Shown piece by piece: positions 1-12,476 of a stretch of DNA of 64,000 nucleotides. The position numbers and the translations under genes were made by a program. The stretch's first letter is position 1, and each line of letters starts with the position of its first letter. The DNA is from Luidia sarsii (lineage: Eukaryota; Echinodermata; Asteroidea; Paxillosida; Luidiidae): positions 811,001-875,000 of the forward strand of contig OX465107.1 in the NCBI GenBank assembly GCA_949987565.1, read 5' to 3'. Below the pieces are notes generated by a model, which worked only from the letters and a program-made list of their open reading frames with translations, ran no database searches and had not been told where the DNA came from.

Positions 1-334
1 CAGTTGTGGTTTCCCCATTACTAGGTGCATGGTTACAGTTGTGGTTCCTTCATTCATCACTCATTGGAAATGTCAGAAGGCAGAGACATACACTGTGAGA
101 AGGAGGGAGAATTCTAAGAGTAACCCATTTCTGACCCTAGTATTTGATTAATAGCCTTCAATATGACCATTTTAGGGTCAGTTTAATTCTTCATTTATTT
201 ACATTTCTTCATTTTTTCCCCATGGTTTTTAATTTTCTATTTTCCTTTCCCCCCAATTCCAGCCAGAAATCTCTGCTTCTTTCTGGGCAATGCAGTGATA
301 CACACTACACAGTCCAAAGGGACACGTTTAGGAA

Positions 335-450
335 TGTTAATTCCTCCCATCTCCAGCCTTTCTGAGTCCCTCTCTGTCCTCTTCTTTCTCTAGCCCTTAA
401 CCTTGAGTGGCTTTTCAGCCTTGTTCTGGGCGATCTTGCATTATAAAAAC
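335..450 (-). repeat. Fragment of Penelope-associated 3' region repeat
   Basis: The segment around 340-445 aligns almost continuously with 23798-23905 (shared blocks include CTGAGTCCCTCTCT, CCCTTAACCTTG and GTGGCTTT). At 23.6-23.9 kb that sequence lies directly upstream of the hammerhead-like motif of family A on the minus strand. This piece is therefore probably a solo fragment of the same retroelement. Confidence 0.5.
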
Positions 451-1094
451 TACCGCAGCAGAAGAGAAGTGTGGGGAATGAAACCCTGCTTCTCTCACTA
501 GTCACAATTTGCCCACAAAGCATCTCCCTTTGATTTCCTTTATCCTCTTTATTCATTATTTTTTGCTATGTTTATATTTTTAAGGATTAAGAAACAAAAT
601 GTCATCAACATTCTAAAGTATTTTGCATCTGAAATTGACCTAAAATGATTTTGTCATCAAAGTCAAAGGAATTAAATGTCTTTTCACTGATATTCAGAAG
701 CCGATGGGCCACATATTAAGCAGGGCTCTGGCTCTTGAAGGTCTTGACAAAATGCTTTTGTCAGAAAAGTGCTTGTCACCAATGCATCACCCCTGCCAGT
801 ATTGTATGATTAAAAGGGCTTCATCGCTGTACGCTGTACAATGGTTTAGTAGAGACAGTTTGGATTGTGATTGAGTGGGAGCGGCCTTTGTGCCAATAAT
901 TGCCAGCTTGTCACTGCTGTCTCCACAAAGTGTGCCCCAATCAGATTATTACATCCGTCCCTGCACAATGCCATCCATATCATAACCCTCTTGTCCAGTT
1001 CCTATTGTTTACTTGGGATTTTCTGGCAGCGTTTATTGCCTGTGTAATTGGAGGCTCCCTCCAGGCCCTGCCTGTTGAATCATTGTAACCACAG

Positions 1095-1238
1095 GACTGG
1101 ATTTCACAAAGCCCTTCCATGCAACGTAACTCAAGTTATGATGGATAACCCATTGTAAATTGCGATAGGCAGTATGGTTTCTGTGAATCACTCATCGTCT
1201 TGCGATTGGTTGTAAGTTAAGATTGGTTTGATGAAGCT
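1095..1238 (+). repeat. Dispersed repeat family C, copy 1
   Basis: It starts with GGATTTCACAAAGCC, then an inverted GCAACGTAACT/AGTTATGATGG-like core, then CTCATCGTCTTGCGATTGGT. Related copies are at 47333-47485 (+), 45595-45750 (-) and a truncated one at 48330-48445 (+). It contains no coding sequence. The class is unknown; it could be a SINE tail or a short non-autonomous DNA element. Confidence 0.6.
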
Positions 1239-1305
1239 GACTGCAGAAAAACGAGTAGAAAAATATATCTCTTATAGTGAGATTTGTCTCTTTGGTTTGT
1301 TGCAG

Positions 1306-3884
1306 TAAGAGCCACAGAGATTCAACAGATGCACAACAGTATCTGCGGACCAGCAAGCAACTGGAGAGGACTGCGGACAACGAGGGCGCTGTTTTCAGCG
1401 CCAAGTTTTCCCTGAGTGCAGACCGACGGACTAACCGCAACACGGCCAGCATTAAGGAGAATGTAGCGCCAGAAGGCGTCACGGAATCCAACATGGACAT
1501 CTTTTCTGTCTTGGAAGACAACAGTCTACGGCCGGTCCCGAACGCGATGGATGGATCGCCAGAGGTGGAGACAGATGGAGGAGATGCGGTGGCCATACTC
1601 ATGAATATCTCACGGAAGCCGACGACCCCAGGGAAGCAAAGCTCCCAAAGAGTGACATCTGTAGATAAAGCGCTGACTGCCGTGAATTGGATACCCACCG
1701 AGACTGGCGGGGAAACGGCCGCCAGACATGTCCGACACGAAGTCTTAATGCCGAGGAATCACAAGACATCGCCGGTGCTTAGTGACACACCCATGAATCC
1801 GAAGGAGCCCGCCCTCAGTGTCACCTTGTCACCGAAGAATATCGAGATGCAGATGAACCGGCTGATGCACGTGCCAAACAGGAGAAACCCAGAGGTCAGG
1901 AGGTTGTCTAAGACATTTCCAGACGGCGATGCTAAGGACCCACAAGCCAAGGCCTCAAGCGGTGAGACAGGAAAACAGCGCAGGGTTGACGTGGATGAGA
2001 GCCGGGCCCCGAGCCCGGACCAACTCAGGGTTGTGGAGGACAGGGACATGTACTTGGAGCATGTCTTTCAATTGGGTCCTCAGATCCAGCCCATCAGCCT
2101 CAACCAGAGCCTCCTGGATCAGAGCAACCTGAGCGAGCTGGCTCTCTCCAAAACCGGCGGCACCCGCGAGCGAATCTTGGTCGCAGGTCACCTCAGGCCA
2201 GGCGCCTGCCAGCCGCAGAACAACATGGTGATGCTTAAGACCCATAAATGCAGCAGCTCCACGCTGCAGAACATCCTCTTCCGCTGGGGCGATGATCACA
2301 ACCTCACCTTTGTCCTGCCCAGGAGTGGTCCGTACATCGGTCATCCGCAGCCCTTTGATATCAACCTGGCCGAGAGAGTGATCGGGGACAAGTATAACAT
2401 CTTGGCCAACCACGCTCGATACAACAGGGAAGGTAAGTCACTCCTGAGTAGACCATCTCAGCCACCTCCCCATCATCACAATCCTAGTCTGGCTGGGTTA
2501 GTGTTGACATCTCCCCAGTAGAATGAGTCTCTTCCTCGGGGTCTGATATGATTCTTGATTGATGGCAATTTCATCATCCTTCAAAATAGTTTCTCCTCAT
2601 GTCAAGAATGGTGTGTAGTTTTGAGAGGAACCAAGGGACTCTACATTTTGGAGAGAGTGTGCTGTGTTGTTAGGAGACTCAGTCGGTCTCAAAATAAGAT
2701 GTTGATTATACCATGTGTGCCCACAGACTATTCTGGACATTTCTATAATTATGTAGGCTACCTTTCAGCTTGAATAGCCTGAAATCTCAACTCAATGAGG
2801 GTTTGCCTTGCTGGACATAAAAGCACTGAGTGCTCAATGCTTTACCCGATGCCCAATGAAAAATAATATCAGGCAGCTTGGGCGTGATTTTAACCCGGGA
2901 CTCCCACATTCATCAGGCAGGCCCTTTAGAATGTTTAGCTTTGCATTGTTGGTATGAAGTCAGTAAATCATTTGCTGCATTTTTGCGTCACTTTCTTTAC
3001 TCTTTTCTTTCTAAAAACCTAAACCAGGTTTGAAACGGGCAATGCCGAGTGACACTGTGTACTTCACCGTGCTGCGCGATCCTGTCAAGCAGTTTGAGAG
3101 CGCATTCACCTACTACAAGTTTGACGAGCGCTACGGTGTGACAGGACTGAGGGCCTTCCTGAAACAGCCAGAGATCTACTTCCAGCGGGAGCCCGTCTAC
3201 CCTCGCCAAGCCGGCCACAACCAGATGCTGTATGACCTGGGGCTAGATGCCCGCTTCATGGATGAGACCACCCCAGAGGTGAGAGACTACATCACCATGC
3301 TGGAGGCCAACTTCCAACTGGTTATGATCGCCGAGCATTTTGAGGAGTCGCTGATCCTCCTGAAGGACATGCTGTGCTGGAGCCTGGGTGATATCGTCTA
3401 CTTCAACCAGAATGCTCGCAGCAAGTCTTCAGTCCGGCGGATCACCCCGTCCATGCGGAGGGACATCCTGGATTGGAACGCAGCCGACGCTGCCATGTAC
3501 GAGCACTTCAACAGGACCCTGTGGGCTAAGATCGAGGCCTACGGCCGGCAGAGAATGAGAGAGGAAGTGGCTCAGCTCCGCGCCTGGAACGAAGCGCTGA
3601 AGAAGAAATGCATCGGCGGCAAGATGGAATCCCACGACCCTCGCATGTGGTACCCGCCGGGCATCAAGGTGGATAGCTTTGTCCTGAACCCAGAAGCCCA
3701 TGGCCAGCTGATATGTGAGCAGCTGATCCGACCAGAGTTAGCCTACATCGATCTCTTGAAGGCCAAGCAGCGGCGGGCAGCCCCGCAGGCCAACTGGAAG
3801 CAGGAGTTCATGCGTCGGCAAGCTCAGATGAGAGACGCTCATGCGCGCAAGTTCATCAACTTCAGACCGGAGAGAATCATCTGA
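1306..3884 (+). CDS. Galactose 3-O-sulfotransferase (GAL3ST family), last two coding exons, 5' partial
   Basis: Golgi type II enzyme family that transfers sulfate from PAPS to the 3-OH of galactose on glycolipids or glycoproteins. Two exons are visible: 1306-2432 and 3028-3884. The intron is GT-AG and phase 1, and its joined codon is Gly. The first exon opens after a TTGCAG acceptor in phase 2, so the start codon and membrane anchor lie upstream. The 5'-phosphosulfate-binding loop KTHKCSSSTLQNI is at about 2237-2275. The 3'-phosphate-binding motif VLRDPVKQFES follows the intron near 3069-3101. Later blocks (ESLILLKDMLCW, VYFNQNAR) fit the family through to the TGA at 3882-3884. The visible part is 660 aa, against about 400-490 aa for whole vertebrate members. 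The surplus is an unrecognised polar stem of roughly 290 residues before the catalytic domain. Which GAL3ST paralogue this is cannot be decided here. Confidence 0.9.
2433..3027 (+). other. GAL3ST-like intron, phase 1
   Basis: The donor is AAG|GTAAGT and the acceptor is CCAG|GTTTG. The middle (about 2785-2915) holds a diverged tRNA-derived repeat related to 43828-43978, described separately. Nothing else is recognised. Confidence 0.8.
2785..2915 (-). repeat. tRNA-Ser-derived SINE, copy S1 (diverged)
   Basis: The block AGCACTGAGTGCTC, then GCTTTACCCGATGCC and CAGGCAGCTTGGGCG, is shared with 43828-43978. On the minus strand of the better copy this block follows a tRNA-Ser(AGA)-like head. The head is poorly kept here. 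Confidence 0.5.
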
Positions 3885-4638
3885 TGGAAACAAAAAACCA
3901 AAAAAACTCTGAAAAGAAACTCCGCTTATCCTACCCGAGGTGATTCCCTCCCCAAGGAGAAAGGTCGATGCCTGGCCCAGAGAGAGCTCTCTCATGAAAA
4001 CTTAGCGGTGGCTTCTCTGACCGACATCCAAGACGTTGCTGCTGCACCAGGCAGGAGCTGAGAGATGATCAGACTCTCATCTAACGGGCAGATTCCGTTC
4101 TTGACTCAGAGGGCCAAGTGTGGGATGTCTGGACTGTAGTACTTAACAAGGGGGGATAGAAAAGGAAATAGAATTAATTACAAGGTGGGTATGAAGTCCA
4201 TTGGCTGGATGCTTCCTCTGTCCGTAAACTCTTTGAGCTGTGATGGGCATGACAGAACATTCCTTCACTGACTCACAATCTTCCTTGGCTCTTCCTGATC
4301 CATCCTAATCTTAGGTGTTTTTGTTTGAATATCCAGATCCTCTCCAAAACTACATGCACATGTAGTGGCTAGAGTTGAATCTTTTCTCACTGTCATTTTG
4401 CATCGGAAGAAGTTTGATCGTTACTATTAGTCAGTAAACCCTTTCCCAGATTTGTGATGTCGCGGACATGCTTCCTTTGAAAAAGAGTCCCAATTCTTGT
4501 CCCTTGTGAAAACCCCCCACCTGTCTGTATCATTGAACTGAGCCTGAATCTATTAGATGACAACTCTGGACGTGAGTTCCTGATGTGAGCTGCGTTCTCA
4601 TGAGGAGCTGGACTCATTTGACATGTGGATACACTGAA

Positions 4639-4667
4639 GCTAAACAGCTAAACAGCTAAACAGCTAA
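4639..4667 (+). repeat. Short tandem repeat, 9-bp unit AAACAGCTA x3
   Basis: The unit AAACAGCTA occurs three times head to tail in the probable 3' UTR or flank of the GAL3ST-like gene. Confidence 0.8.
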
Positions 4668-5109
4668 TCCTCATCGCGGGAACTTCTCAGAAGTGCCCTT
4701 GAAGTCAAGGATTATTCTGTCGCTGGTGGAAACGTGAGTCATTGAATGTTGGCAGGAGCACAAGCATGACTTAGACCCTTGGGCTAAGTAACATGTTACT
4801 TTGGAATGTGGCCAAGTACAAACTACTTCAATGTGAGGCAACTGTGTTCACAGTGTTTTGGATCTTCACCCGCACACCATAGCTGACAGTGTGGGCATAA
4901 TGGTGACATCTGACAACCAACCAAACGATTCAAGGAAATACTCACAGCATGGAAGTATTCATGGCTGGAGAGAGTTATCTGGCCTGGTTTTTTCAACCGA
5001 GCTTAATCCTTCTGAAATTCAAATTTGACATTTGGCATTTCTTTTACAGTCATGCTGCTACTCACGCATTTGCATTTTGGTGAATAACTCACACGCACGT
5101 ACTTAAGTG

Positions 5110-5285
5110 TATATTCACCCGGCAAAGGCATTCTTCCTGGAGGTCATTCCTGCTGATGTCATGCATATTCATGAACACTCTTTACTCTGATATGCATAAA
5201 CATGATTTAATGACAAATGGCCAATCAGACTAAGGGACCGGCAGAATAGCATTTGAGGGAAGAATGTCGTAGCCGGGTGAATATA
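5110..5285. mobile_element. MITE family M1, copy 1
   Basis: A 176-bp non-coding element with terminal inverted repeats: TATATTCACCCGGC at the left, GCCGGGTGAATATA at the right. The similarity extends inward to CATTCTTCC/GGAAGAATG. The interior (GGTCATTCCTGCTGAT, GCATATTCATGAACACTC, GGCCAATCAGAC, AGGGACCGGCAGAATAG) is shared with the copy at 37044-37243. The absence of coding capacity marks it as non-autonomous. Confidence 0.85.
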
Positions 5286-6950
5286 ACATGCCTTATATAT
5301 TGTAATAGGTCTGCATGACTATTGTCTCCATCATTGGGCGTGAACTTTGGGGAAGCATAAACGGACTAAAACTGAGAAAGTTTTAAAGAAATGCTTATGT
5401 TGTAGCTTGATTATACATGTAAATACATGTATATGCAAGACACATGAAATCTGGACTACACAGTCTGTTGTGTGTTACTGTTAGCGGGTTTGTGTATACA
5501 CTTCCATGTAGAATGGGTATTGCCTGAGGGGATAGGAGAGATGGAGAGAGGCAAATCTGCTAGCTAATGTGGTGATTTGTAATTCGGTTCTGTCATGCAA
5601 TATTAAGAGAGGTGTGGGAGACACAGTAGAGGCCATTACTCAACGATGAAATCCTGTCAGAGCGGGGGAGTGTAATCGGAGCGTAATATCTCATCATTGG
5701 CAGCCCATTACTCTCCCATCTAGACGGCCTTCCTGCTGAAGGAAGAGGGAACTAGCCAGGAGAAAGGGATATTTTTCTGAACATTTCTTTTCTTTTCAGA
5801 GGGCGGATTCTGTCACATGATGCTTTGTTTCCTGCAGATCAGCAGGGTTGGGATTTAGCCAGTGGCCCTGCAGCATGACAGGTGAAATTGTCTGCGGCCA
5901 GTTGACTTGAAAAGGCCATCCCTAACTGACCCGACAAGCTGCTTGATGAAAGAAAAACATGTAGGCAGTTGCAACACCACTTCTTTTCCTGTAATCATCT
6001 TCCTCTAATCATGGTTTTTGCCTGCCTGCATTCGCAGAAACATTCTTAACCCTAAGCATGACACTGAGGAAAAGCTTTGACACAGCGATGGAAAAGGTTA
6101 ACCCTGGTGCTTCAGCACCATGATTCCTAGCATCACTTTGACAACTGAAACCTCACCTTTGTTCCGTGCTAAACAAAGAATAGTGGACTACAAGTCAACT
6201 AAGTGGAAGGTTTGTGGTGACACCACTTAACGCATCTCAGTGTGACTCTGTAAAGAGACATTAACTCAACGTTTCGGGCAGTGATTACTCTGCTCGTAAT
6301 CAGGAGAGTGTTGGATGCCATCTATTATCCAGCTTTATAATATAAATAAGTGTTGTGCAGAGCGCTAGAGCATGGAAGCAAGTCAAAAGCAATTGACATC
6401 TCACCGTGTGGTGGTTTGTTAATTGTAATCGTGTTTTCACAAAGAAAGGGGAAGATTTCTTTCAGCTCTGGGAGAAATTGGCCCAGGTTGGCCTGGACAG
6501 ACCCAAAGCATTGACTTGAGAACGTACCATTGATCACAATCACCACCTAGCCCTCTTCAATGTACCCTGGTTGGGAAAGGTTAGCACCGTTCCTCCATTG
6601 GTGACTGTGCTACCCTCAAGATGTGTTATGGCGTGGATTAATTATGCATATCTGATGATTCCTCTCGCTGAATCTGTCTGGGCCAGCCAGGCGTGACAAA
6701 CGAGCTGCTTATGTTATTGACTCTACCATCATAGCGCTAGTCATTTAGATAAGATTGGTACAGCCAAGTAAAGCCACACACTCCTTCTCAGAAGACACTC
6801 GGAGAGACCAAAACCTGTCCACTTTAGTATCTCACAATTCAGAAAACATTTGTTAATACTGTAGTATTTTTTTCCTGAGATTGGGAAAGATTTTCTGAGG
6901 AAGGGGAACTTCATCCTGTTCTGTTTAGGGTTGGAAGGATCGCTGCTTAA

Positions 6951-7412
6951 GCCCTGTCCGCACTGGACTTTTTTGGGTAAAACTTACCGAGACGATGGGA
7001 ATTTTTCCCATTTTAAGACCAGCGTTGACAGCCTGCGATGTTTTCCTCTCAGTTACTTTTCCCGTGTCCAGCAGTTACTTCTACCGGCCAACTGCTGCCC
7101 AGGAAGAATTAGCTGGTCACTTTTCTCAAGACGATAAGTCCAGTGTGGATAAGTCCAGTGTGGAGTCTGTAAAAGTGGCACATGGGAAAGCATATCGGTA
7201 CATCTGGCCCGGCATCCAGCCATGGGAGTGAGATCATGCTGCACAGGCCACCATGCATGTGTTTGGCATTGTTTTGAGTCATTATACTGCCAGCTTGGTT
7301 ATCACAGTCTCGGTAAACAATTCCCTGTGTCGAAAGTCCAAGTGCAGACAGTGGTTTTGACCATATTTCATCGGTTAAACCTTCTTCCAAAAGAGTCCAG
7401 TGCGGACAAAGC
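6951..7412. mobile_element. MITE-like element M2 with TGTCCGCACTGGACT inverted termini
   Basis: The left end TGTCCGCACTGGACT at 6955 is mirrored by AGTCCAGTGCGGACA ending at 7408. The similarity continues a further 15 bp or so inward with small indels. The interior has a degenerate internal repeat of GATAAGTCCAGTGTG near 7133-7163 and no transposase. The superfamily is not determined. Confidence 0.75.
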
Positions 7413-9309
7413 ATTAGACCCGCATTGTACAAACTGATTGCCATTTGATCATACCTTTTTAAAAACTAGTTCAGAAATGTCAGCTACCATTATGAAGTAT
7501 TACCACTGAGCGGACCTAGATGTATCAGGCAAGTTCAAAGGTCACTGGATGAATAATATAAAGACAATTTGCAGGGAGTCAGTAATTCTGACTTGCTATG
7601 TGCAACTTACATTTTACTTTTTACCTTTGTAGAGGAATATATTTTGTTGTTTTCGTTAATAGCATTGGATTGAAGTCTATTTATTCTCACTGATATTTTT
7701 AAATTCTAATCATGTGTGATTTTTAATTGTTTAAATGTATTCCTTTATGTCTGTTTCTGTTTGGTAAAACAACATTTTTTATAGGTTTTAATTTCTCAGT
7801 CAGCTGCACTCTAAACTTTTAGCTAAAACATGTCTGCAAATGGTTATTTTTTATGGCGGGTAGTCTTGCCTGATCAGTGCAAGCACTGCCCTAAATGTTA
7901 AGCACCAACTTAAGTGTATGCCACATTAAGACTTGCTCACAGGGTTCCTCTGTGATGGAATGTCCGTCAGTGTTGTGCCAAACGTACCATACACATGGGC
8001 TTGAAGCATTATGATAGCTGGATCCTATTCCGTTTTAATGCCATTCTCCATCCTTAAAAAAAGTATTAAAAGTACATCCAATGAAAGAGATTATACAAGT
8101 TCTAAAAAATCTTGTGCAGAATTGTGCATGCTTGCTTAGTGTGCACGATGAATACACTATGCCAAGGGGTCGATTTCACTGAATCTGTTAGACCTATTTC
8201 CTGTTGATAGCAAAACAAAACAGAATAGAAAAAAAGTACAGAAAGATTTGCTCTGAAGTATTGTTAATCCAGGACTATCATTCAAGCAGAGATGCTTATT
8301 CTCTTGGCTGGTCCATGTGATAGATTTGTCTCAAGTGGAGAGTTTTCCAGGCTATCACAGAGCAGCATCTACTATTATGTATCTGGAAGACGTACCATGA
8401 CATAGGCCAGCTCTGATAGAGATCTGAATCAATTCGCCTTTATGTCTGGCAAAATATCCATTATTGCTACATCACTCGACACATTATCCATCTACGTGTG
8501 AGAATTCTGTGGTATTCTTAGGCTGTTGTGATGGTATTTCAGCACTTTTAATCTGCGACTCATAACGGCTTTTTTTCAACCTGCACTTCATTTTCATGCA
8601 AGGCCAGTGGCAATGCTAAATTTGTTTAGCAGGAAAAGTCTGGGAAAGGCCGTATCCCTCAAGACCTTTTACAGAGAGTGGATATATTCAGAACAGAATT
8701 TGTCTGAGAGTCAGAGTGATTCAAAAGACGATTCCAGGTCGTTCGGTAAATATGAATCTAGGTCAAGTATAGTGGGGTGAATACATTGTGTGTTGCCTGG
8801 CATGTTTCTCCTTGCTTTGGGCTCTTTGCTGAAAAGAAGAAAGGCTCTTTATTTGTAATGGTGGCTCGTGTCCGTAAAGCCACACTCTCAACACTACTTT
8901 GAAAAAAAAGAATAACATTCAACAATTTCATCATCCTGACAAGGCAACATCATGGTGTAAAATTGTGACATTGATATTGTAATCCTGGCTTTGAAATTTT
9001 TTGGCCACTCTCTTGAAATATTCTCTTGTAGTGAAACAAGAATCGCCAAAAATATTGTCTTCAGAAGATCCCAAAGAACTCTATAGTATTGAGTCTGAAA
9101 CCACTTTCAAACAGATGCTCTATGGTAATGGACATTAAGAGGATTAACATTCAACTCCTTTGTACCACTTCAAATTAGGGAGGGTATTTTTAGGACAATC
9201 AAAACAAATTTAGGGTGAGTGAATCATGTTTTGAGCTGTTCAAACATTAAATTTTAATAGTGCTACTTTAACCTGTGAATGGAACCAGTATTGGTTTTGG
9301 TGATGCGCT

Positions 9310-9368
9310 TGTGAAAGGTCATGTGGTAAAAAGGTCATGTCGTGAAAGGTCATGTGATGAAAGGTCGT
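9310..9368 (+). repeat. Four-copy AGGTCA-bearing repeat
   Basis: Copies of GTGAAAGGTCATGT-like units recur with 15-16 bp spacing. AGGTCA is exact at 9316, 9332 and 9347, and AGGTCG at 9362. Confidence 0.7.
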
Positions 9369-10624
9369 GGCAATAGGCCAGGCAGTGATAACTTGGTACA
9401 TCTCAAGTTGGTACTCGTAATTTATAAACTTAAACATATACCGGTATCCTTCCCTTTTGAACATTGATAAAATGTGGGATTATACAGTGCTATTTTTACA
9501 AGATAGGTTAAAGGTGACATGTACAGGCTAATTAATTTGACAATTTGAATGGTAAATTGTCTAAACTAACCAGCTCACAGCATGTGGAGTATATAGGATA
9601 CACCATTTAGATCTATATTTTCGGATGGATAACAATTGCTTTTGATAATAACTGCACCACACCATTCATGTTGATTTTATGATCGAGTGTGCAATATTAT
9701 TGCACCTCATATTATTGTAATCATGCCACACAAATAGAAGATGAAACCAAATGGTTGGAGATTGAAGGAGAATGGGAGCAGGTGGTCCCATTGCTCAGCC
9801 AATTTCACCCCCGCTTCCATCTCCAATGTATATTTAGCTCTTTTAGTTGATTATTATTATTTTATTTTTTTTTCCTTCGTTCTTTTTGATATTTGTAATC
9901 CAAACTGCCATGCATTGCCTGTAGGGAGTGCTCATTCACTCCCTTCTCTCCAGTCCACGTGTTTTGTCTCCATAGTGGGTTCTCTCTTTCACATCTATTT
10001 ACTGCATGATGCATATTGTGGCTGAGTCCAGGTTCCTTTCAGGACTTGGGGAAACTGGAGAAGAGTGTGTGTTTTTTTTTCTTAAGAAAGAGCCTTGGAG
10101 CTAAAGGGGGATACGGGGACAAGGCGAGATGTTGTTGAAGATTCTTGTAATCTTTGTGTATAAAAGTACTTCTGAAATAGTCAAAGATGACTGGTGTCAC
10201 ATTTGACTGGACGTGTTTGACATCTGAGTATGTTTGTGTATGTGTATTTTTTTTTTAAGAGTATCGGTGAATCTTATTCCTTGTCTTTTGTCTCCTGCAG
10301 GAGTATTACATGCATGAACATGTAGAACAAGTAGCCCAAAGTCCCACATGTTTACAAAAGACTGCCTCTCTGTTTCTCAAAAGTGCATTATATTAATGTT
10401 TTTGACGATTGTAAACTTAATTGATGTTGTGTTTTTACCATCATTATCTCCATCTGTGGTGCATCTTTTAAGTGTTGAGTTGCCAGACATGAAAACCATA
10501 TTTCATATTTTGAAATGTGATTTAACATAATTCCCAATTGTTGTCAAATGGTTCCTGACCGGGAATTGACAAATCTAAACCCTTACCCGAGACTTCCAAA
10601 ATCCAAATACAGTGTAACCATGTT

Positions 10625-10715
10625 TGACTTTTGAATGGTTGAGGTTTACAGGGTTGAAGGTCTGGGATTTCAATCCTAGCATGACCTTTCTCAATGGCAG
10701 AAAAATTTTCTGCTC
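10625..10715 (-). mobile_element. Decayed Penelope-like 3' end (family A)
   Basis: The order TTTCAATCCTAGCATGACC, then TTTCTCAATGGCAG, on the plus strand is the reverse complement of the family-A hammerhead-like module with several substitutions. It is a weak, old copy. Confidence 0.45.
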
Positions 10716-12106
10716 TAGACATTAAAGACTAGTTTTAGTTCAGAAGTTGAGATCCTCAATCATTTCAAACTTTATAAAATGTAACTCTGTAAAGTTGTGA
10801 GTAGATATGCAGTTGTTTTCTGTCAGAACTAGTCATGAGCTGGGGTGAGACCTTTGCTTTGACGTTACTTATTTACTTCCCTTGTTTATTTTTGAAGTTA
10901 ATTCCACTCTTCTTTTTCTATAATTTTTTTTCTTTCCCTTTGTCTTCTAAGTATTTTTACTCAAAAAACGAATCATGAACATCTCTCATTAGTGGACATT
11001 TCTTAATACTGCAGTCCTTGGCTGAAACATGTACTGTTTATTTGAAGTTTTTTATTATTATTTTGTATCATTATCGTTATTATTATTACGGAATAAATCA
11101 AAGGAAGAGTTTGAAAATTCTCCTGAAATGTTGAAGTTTAAGTTGATGTTGAAGTTTAGTTCGAATTTCTTCATTTCTTTTTTGTTACCGATTCTTGTTA
11201 CCAAGTACATTTTCTTGTTTTTCCCCTTTTCAGTGAAATTGAAAGAAATTTCATCACCTCGTTTTTTGTTGACGATTTCGAGGGAAAAAAGTTTTGTCCT
11301 TTCGAGTTAAAATTGATCAGCGAGGGGAAATTGGTTATTGCTCGCCATCGTATCTAATTTAGCTCACTAATAGAGGTTATCAGAAGCGATATCTCTTCTC
11401 GGAATAAGAAGGGTCGGAACGAATGGGTCTCGGTGGGATTACGGACTTGAATTGGCGGAGGGTGAAGGGTCTTCATAATCGCATTAAATGCATTTGGCTC
11501 GAGGTTTCTTTTTAAGTGGTTTGGCGTTCTGTTGCAGTGTTGTGAGCACTGCGGGTCACTTGTGTGTTTTCACCTAAATGGCCCGTATCTAGGCAATGGT
11601 TGGAATGATGCATTATTCACCAGGGGTGTTCCTCGAGACAAAGTTCACCATCCAGTCGGACGGACAACTTTTACTGGTGAATATCCCACCCATTCGTATC
11701 ATCTTACATTGGGGATTTCCAGGCTATAGTGTACAGAGGTTGTTTTCCAATAATATATCAGAATTATCCAAATTAAGAATAATGTATTACTTTTGTTCAC
11801 CCCCGCAACAGGATGGAAAAGTCTGGAAGCACCTGTAGTGAAGTGTAAACTACTTCCTACTCGTGCCTCACTGCGTGCAGTGAATACTCTGCTTATAATG
11901 CCATTAAGTCACCACTAACAACATTATTCATGTATTTAAGCACCAAAATATGAGACAATTTAACCTCAGCGTGGATTTCTAGAAGTAATAAGGACAAGTA
12001 CGTACTTTGTCCACCCTATGCATCTTTACAGAGTGCGTCGTTTCTTGATAATTCCCGAGGAATAAGATTTCAGGTCAACTTTCGTTGAACATCGTAATCG
12101 AGCATC

Positions 12107-12476
12107 ATGGCGTCCGCTCTGGCCGCACAAACTCGACGGCCGACTACTTCCCCAGGAAGAGCCCAGAACCTACCGGTCATCGAGCACCCCCGAGCCCGCC
12201 TGGGCGACAGGAATACCCTGAACATCCGAGGCAGTAACCGAGGAGACCTCATCACGCCGCTCGGTCGCTCCTCGCCTCCCTCCGGCGAGGAGTTCCGAGC
12301 GTGTCCCGACGGACAGGCCGGCGGGGCCTCGGGCAACCTGCCCCCGCTCAGGAAGGGCGAGGGAGCCCCGGTCTTCGCCAAGGGTCCGGAGATGGGTCCG
12401 CACGGCGAGTCTTTGGATAGTGGTTACGCTGGTGAAAACAGGAGAAAACATACGAGGATGTTGACATGGCCTCCAG
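12107..12476 (+). CDS. EFCAB6: EFCAB6 exon 1 (start codon, low-complexity N-terminus)
   Basis: ATG at 12107 lies in a good context (ATCATGG), with an in-frame TAA 12 bp upstream at 12095. It encodes residues 1-123 plus one base: polar, GC-rich and lacking EF-hands, with PRARLGDRNTLNIRGSNRGD as its most ordered stretch. The donor is CAG|GTAGAG, phase 1. The next exon starts at the TAAAAG|TTCATG acceptor and completes a Val codon. Confidence 0.85.

Larger units (their letters stand above)
1..1305. other. Upstream intron of the GAL3ST-like gene with repeats
   Basis: No exon could be supported. The stretch holds a fragment of the Penelope-associated repeat at about 335-445 (same sequence as 23798-23905) and a 140-bp dispersed repeat at 1095-1238. 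It ends in the polypyrimidine tract and acceptor of the first visible exon. An open frame at 900-1088 is hydrophobic but has no convincing splice context. Confidence 0.5.
3885..12106. other. Intergenic region between GAL3ST-like gene and EFCAB6
   Basis: This is 8.2 kb with no supportable exon. Its start is the 3' UTR of the GAL3ST-like gene. Recognisable contents are a 9-bp triplicate at 4639-4667, MITEs at 5110-5285 and 6951-7412, a repeated AGGTCA block at 9310-9368 and a decayed family-A retroelement end at 10625-10715. The rest is AT-rich and unremarkable. Confidence 0.6.

Noticed and set aside
900..1088. Candidate signal-anchor exon of the GAL3ST-like gene
   Set aside because: It has a hydrophobic stretch (FLLFTWDFLAAFIACVIGG), but I found no start codon context or donor that joins in phase 2 to the exon at 1306.
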